The position numbers were made by a program, and so were the translations under genes. The notes below the pieces were generated by a model. The model was not told the DNA's origin. It searched no databases and saw only the letters and a list, made by a program, of their open reading frames with translations. From Alistipes sp. (GTDB lineage: Bacteria; Bacteroidota; Bacteroidia; Bacteroidales; Rikenellaceae), in NCBI GenBank assembly GCA_017937125.1, contig JAGBEH010000007.1, positions 372,001 to 436,000 on the forward strand: a stretch of 64,000 bases of DNA. Direction: 5' to 3'. Positions within the stretch are counted from its first letter, which is position 1. The number at the start of each line of letters is the position of its first letter. Shown here one piece after another: positions 61,195 to 64,000 of this stretch.

Positions 61195-63504
61195 ATGAAA
61201 TCATATAATTTGAAAACGGCGACGAAAAGGCTTCTGTTTATGGCGGGAGTCTCCCTGACATCGCTTTTCGTAACCTCGTGTGTCGTAGACGAGGACGATC
61301 ACGTATCGGACGTGGACCTCGGTGCGGCCGTACCCAATAAGGTGCTGACGTTGAAAGCCGAAGCCGGTACGGCGGATATAGAGGTATATTCGAACAAGAC
61401 ATATAAAGTGCGTTTGATTTCGGGCGAAGAGTGGGTGTCGCTGAAAAAGACGCCCTCGTCCGAGGCATCCGAAGAACTGATACTCGACGGCAACGGTAAG
61501 TTCACTATCGATTACGACCGTAATGCGCGTTTCCGCCGTATGGCTAAAATCGTGTTGGCTGCCGAAACGCGCCGCGACACCATCAGCATCCGTCAGGAGG
61601 GTGTTTTGTCCTCCGATATCAGTATTCCCGACTCGCGAATGTTCGTCGAGAAGACGGGCGGCAAAATGCGTACGAGATTCATCTCGAAAGTGGATTTCGC
61701 GGATGTCGCCATAGATGTGGAATATACGGATCTGAATGAGGTCGATTGGATTGCCGATTTCGAGCGCAACAATAACTACGTCGATTTTACGGTAGGCGAG
61801 AATCTCGGCAACAACATCTCCCGTAAGGCGCTCGTCACCTTCTCGTACAAGGACGGCTGGGGCGAAACGGTAAGCGATGTGCTGACTATTACCCAAAGCG
61901 GCCCCGACAGCGAGAACAGCGAAATCATCTCTTTCGAGGAGTTGCGTCAGTTGGAGGGGCTGGTCGATGAGAATATCGCTATCGAAGGCTATATAGTCAG
62001 CGATATTACTTACGGCAATGCGTCCGACAACCCGCATACGTCGAAAGTTACGATTGACTATACGCATACCAATCTGTGCGCTTATCTCGAAAGCCTCGAC
62101 GGAAGGTATGGCGTCCGTCTCGAGTTCAATACCGAGGACGACTATGTATTCAGCCGCTACGACAAGGTGCGATTGAATCTGCAAGGAACTACCGTGGTGA
62201 AAGAGGGCAGCTCCAATCCGAGCGATATGAATCCCGTACGTTACGCCATCAGCGACCTTACGTCCGAGAACGTGGCTACGATCGAGGGCGGCAGTATGTC
62301 GTGGCTGCCCGTCAAGGAGAAGCATTTCGGCGATCTTACGGATGACGATATGTATACGTATGTTACGCTGAAAGATTGCGAGTTCCCCGTACGTAAGGGT
62401 CCGCTTACCCCTATAAACGAAGGTTATGCTAAGGAGTATGCAGTGAACCGCATAAGCAAGTATCCGCTTCTTGTGCGCGACATAAACGGCAACTCGTTCT
62501 ATACGTTTACCAACATCACCTGTACGTATCGCCGTACGGGCGACCGGCTGCCGCAAGGCTCGGGCGACCTGTCGGGCGTCATCGTATTCGAATACTACGA
62601 CCGTTTCACGTGGGATGTGAATAAGTGCGATGAATACAGGGCTATGGGTTATGACGAGGACCAGATCTTCGATCTGGGCAATATAGGCCGTTACCAGATA
62701 CGCCATCAGTCGGCCGACGATATCAATATAGCCGACAATTTCAACGAGGGCTTCTCCGACATCGTATGCGAATTCAACTATTACAACCAGACACGTACGG
62801 ATGTGGAGAAGACCGTAAGCGAAGTGGGTGTTATGTCCGCATCGTATGGCGCGGGAACCCTGACGCATTCGAGCGCAACCTCCACTGCTACCGGAATATT
62901 GCCCACTCAGGAGTACAGCTACCTCGGTCCTGTCGGGAAGTCGAATCCGGGCAATGTAAACGGTACGGGTGTCGTCGATCGCAACGGCAATCGTGTCAGC
63001 GTTTCGCCGAATACGAACAACCAGACGAGCAATGCCGGAAAAGGATGGGTGGAATCTTCGGACGGTATGGCCTGGTATCACAATAAGTGGGTGAACGGTT
63101 CGTCGTTCCATTATTGGCTGATGTCGTTCTCGACATCGAAGGTAAGTGCCGGACGCCACCTCTCGTTGCAGATAAGCTGCTTGAACAAGAACCAGGGCAA
63201 GGCTCCGCGTTACTGGAACGTGGAGTGGTCTACCGACCGCACTAACTGGACGTTTATCGATTCGTATACTTGCCCCGATGTCGTTTTGTACGATTATACG
63301 ACTTATCACCAGTCGGCGGCATATAAGTATATAAATGTGGATCTGCCTGACGAAATGGCCAACCGCAGTGTCGTCTATATCCGCCTGATTCCGTCGAACG
63401 AACGTGCCGGAAATCCGAATTCGCCTTACTCGTACGATGACGGCGAGGTGGTGGACGGAGGTTACAACTCGCTTAACTATCTGGCCGTGCGCTATAACAA
63501 GTAA
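61195..63504 (+). CDS. BACON + DUF5689 surface lipoprotein (locus 2, second copy)
   Basis: 769 residues. The signal ends SLFVTSCVVDE (Cys near 29). A BACON-like domain (about 40-135) and a second Ig-like repeat precede DUF5689 at about 245-509 (NIAIEGYIVSDITYG; CAYLESLDGRYGVRLEF; YDKVRLNLQGTTVVKEG). The long C-terminal beta-sandwich contains YSYLGPVGKSNPGN and WLMSFSTSKVSAGRHLSLQISCL in sense and ends LAVRYNK. It aligns end to end with the protein at 39970, showing that each locus carries one short and one long DUF5689 protein. A hairpin follows at 63511. Confidence 0.75.
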   Translation: MKSYNLKTATKRLLFMAGVSLTSLFVTSCVVDEDDHVSDVDLGAAVPNKVLTLKAEAGTADIEVYSNKTYKVRLISGEEWVSLKKTPSSEASEELILDGNGKFTIDYDRNARFRRMAKIVLAAETRRDTISIRQEGVLSSDISIPDSRMFVEKTGGKMRTRFISKVDFADVAIDVEYTDLNEVDWIADFERNNNYVDFTVGENLGNNISRKALVTFSYKDGWGETVSDVLTITQSGPDSENSEIISFEELRQLEGLVDENIAIEGYIVSDITYGNASDNPHTSKVTIDYTHTNLCAYLESLDGRYGVRLEFNTEDDYVFSRYDKVRLNLQGTTVVKEGSSNPSDMNPVRYAISDLTSENVATIEGGSMSWLPVKEKHFGDLTDDDMYTYVTLKDCEFPVRKGPLTPINEGYAKEYAVNRISKYPLLVRDINGNSFYTFTNITCTYRRTGDRLPQGSGDLSGVIVFEYYDRFTWDVNKCDEYRAMGYDEDQIFDLGNIGRYQIRHQSADDINIADNFNEGFSDIVCEFNYYNQTRTDVEKTVSEVGVMSASYGAGTLTHSSATSTATGILPTQEYSYLGPVGKSNPGNVNGTGVVDRNGNRVSVSPNTNNQTSNAGKGWVESSDGMAWYHNKWVNGSSFHYWLMSFSTSKVSAGRHLSLQISCLNKNQGKAPRYWNVEWSTDRTNWTFIDSYTCPDVVLYDYTTYHQSAAYKYINVDLPDEMANRSVVYIRLIPSNERAGNPNSPYSYDDGEVVDGGYNSLNYLAVRYNK

Positions 63505-63510
63505 TTTACG

Positions 63511-63549
63511 GCGGTAGCCGTGAACCTTGCTGAAGTTTGCGGCTGCCGC
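63511..63549 (+). other. Intercistronic hairpin without T-run
   Basis: A 10-bp stem with one G-T pair (63511-63520 with 63540-63549) and a 19-nt loop, right after the long DUF5689 gene. It occupies the same relative position as the hairpin at 42483-42518 in locus 1. Confidence 0.5.
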
Positions 63550-63579
63550 GTATTTCGATACGAAAAAAATGATGAACCG

Positions 63580-64000
63580 ATGAAGAAAATTGTGTTGTGT
63601 GCAATCGCGTCGATTGCCGTATCTTTTGCCTCTGTCGATGCGCAGGTGGTCAAGTCATACGAAAAACCTGCGGAGGCGGAGTTCCGTTCTGCCGTGAAGA
63701 CATTGATGTACAAGACCAATGGCCACGACTTTACGCCCGAGCGCATTGCCGCTATGGATGTGGTGCAGCGAATGATGAATAATTTTACCACTACCGAGTG
63801 GAACTCGTATTGGGGCACGTGGGATTGGTATGAAGTAGATAATATGGAGCGTTTCGGCGTGCCTTACTATCTGCGGCAGTCGTTCGAGAAGATAAAGAAA
63901 GAAATCAAGAGCACGAAGGTCGAGAAGGGTTCGGTTGCGATATGGCACCTTTATAATATGGGGTACATAATCAAGACCCCGTCGCAGGTCCTCGGTATAG
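63580..64000 (+). CDS. Secreted protein, probably MBL-fold hydrolase (3' end outside window)
   Basis: 140 residues are visible before the window ends. MKKIVLCAIASIAVSFASVDAQ is a signal peptide. An alpha-helical stretch follows, and then VAIWHLYNMGYIIKTPSQVLGI, which looks like the first strands of a metallo-beta-lactamase-fold hydrolase in which the pattern leads into a metal-binding HxHxDH further on. That motif is not in the window, so the assignment is tentative. The position after the DUF5689 genes matches that of the EEP and calcineurin-like enzymes in locus 1, so a hydrolase would fit the context. Confidence 0.5.
   Translation, partial: MKKIVLCAIASIAVSFASVDAQVVKSYEKPAEAEFRSAVKTLMYKTNGHDFTPERIAAMDVVQRMMNNFTTTEWNSYWGTWDWYEVDNMERFGVPYYLRQSFEKIKKEIKSTKVEKGSVAIWHLYNMGYIIKTPSQVLGI

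Noticed and set aside
27355-64000. Classical polysaccharide utilization loci
   Set aside because: No glycoside hydrolase, lyase, esterase or sulfatase is linked within the two SusCD loci; the only GH (GH31) is upstream with its own promoter and terminator.

Overview
The window is a continuous stretch of a Bacteroidota chromosome. Paired SusC/SusD-type outer-membrane genes, BACON- and DUF5689-type lipoproteins, fimbrillin-like lipoproteins, a DUF6377-type regulator and repeated TAnnTTTG (-7) promoter boxes all point to the order Bacteroidales. The GC-rich coding sequence and protein style suggest Rikenellaceae, most likely Alistipes; the genus is an inference. No rRNA, tRNA, CRISPR array, transposase or phage gene was seen.

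Positions 1-19660 are mostly housekeeping. They hold the C-terminus of a SufS-type cysteine desulfurase, thymidylate kinase (tmk), a MauE/DoxX-type membrane protein, an AsmA-like envelope protein, a three-gene RND efflux operon (adaptor, pump, TolC-like channel), an OsmC-like protein facing it, an acyltransferase-3 membrane protein, and a TPR protein paired with an outer-membrane barrel. The block closes with rplM-rpsI-rpsB-tsf and a strong intrinsic terminator.

Positions 19800-27420 are accessory. A compact minus-strand operon encodes an ABC exporter, an HPr-kinase-like protein and a Ser/His signal-peptidase-like protein, a set that resembles the tailoring and export part of a peptide maturation system. 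It is divergent from a DUF6377-type membrane regulator, which is followed by a secreted GH31 glycosidase.

Positions 27500-64000 hold two large paralogous SusCD loci. Locus 1 (27850-45139): fimbrillin-like/EEP fusion lipoprotein, second EEP protein, BACON-type lipoprotein, SusC, SusD, two BACON+DUF5689 lipoproteins, a third EEP protein, and a calcineurin-like phosphoesterase. Locus 2 (45460 to the window end): two giant fimbrillin-repeat/FISUMP-type lipoproteins, BACON lipoprotein, EEP lipoprotein, SusC, SusD, two BACON+DUF5689 lipoproteins, and a truncated MBL-fold-like gene. Neither locus has glycoside hydrolases, lyases or sulfatases; the recognisable enzymes are phosphodiesterases and phosphatases. 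The working hypothesis is capture and uptake of a phosphoester polymer, with extracellular nucleic acid the leading candidate. Each locus has a long poly-C tract near its front: C9 inside the first fimbrillin-like gene of locus 2, and C10 inside a possible leader ORF whose stop overlaps the first start codon of locus 1. These suggest phase variation.
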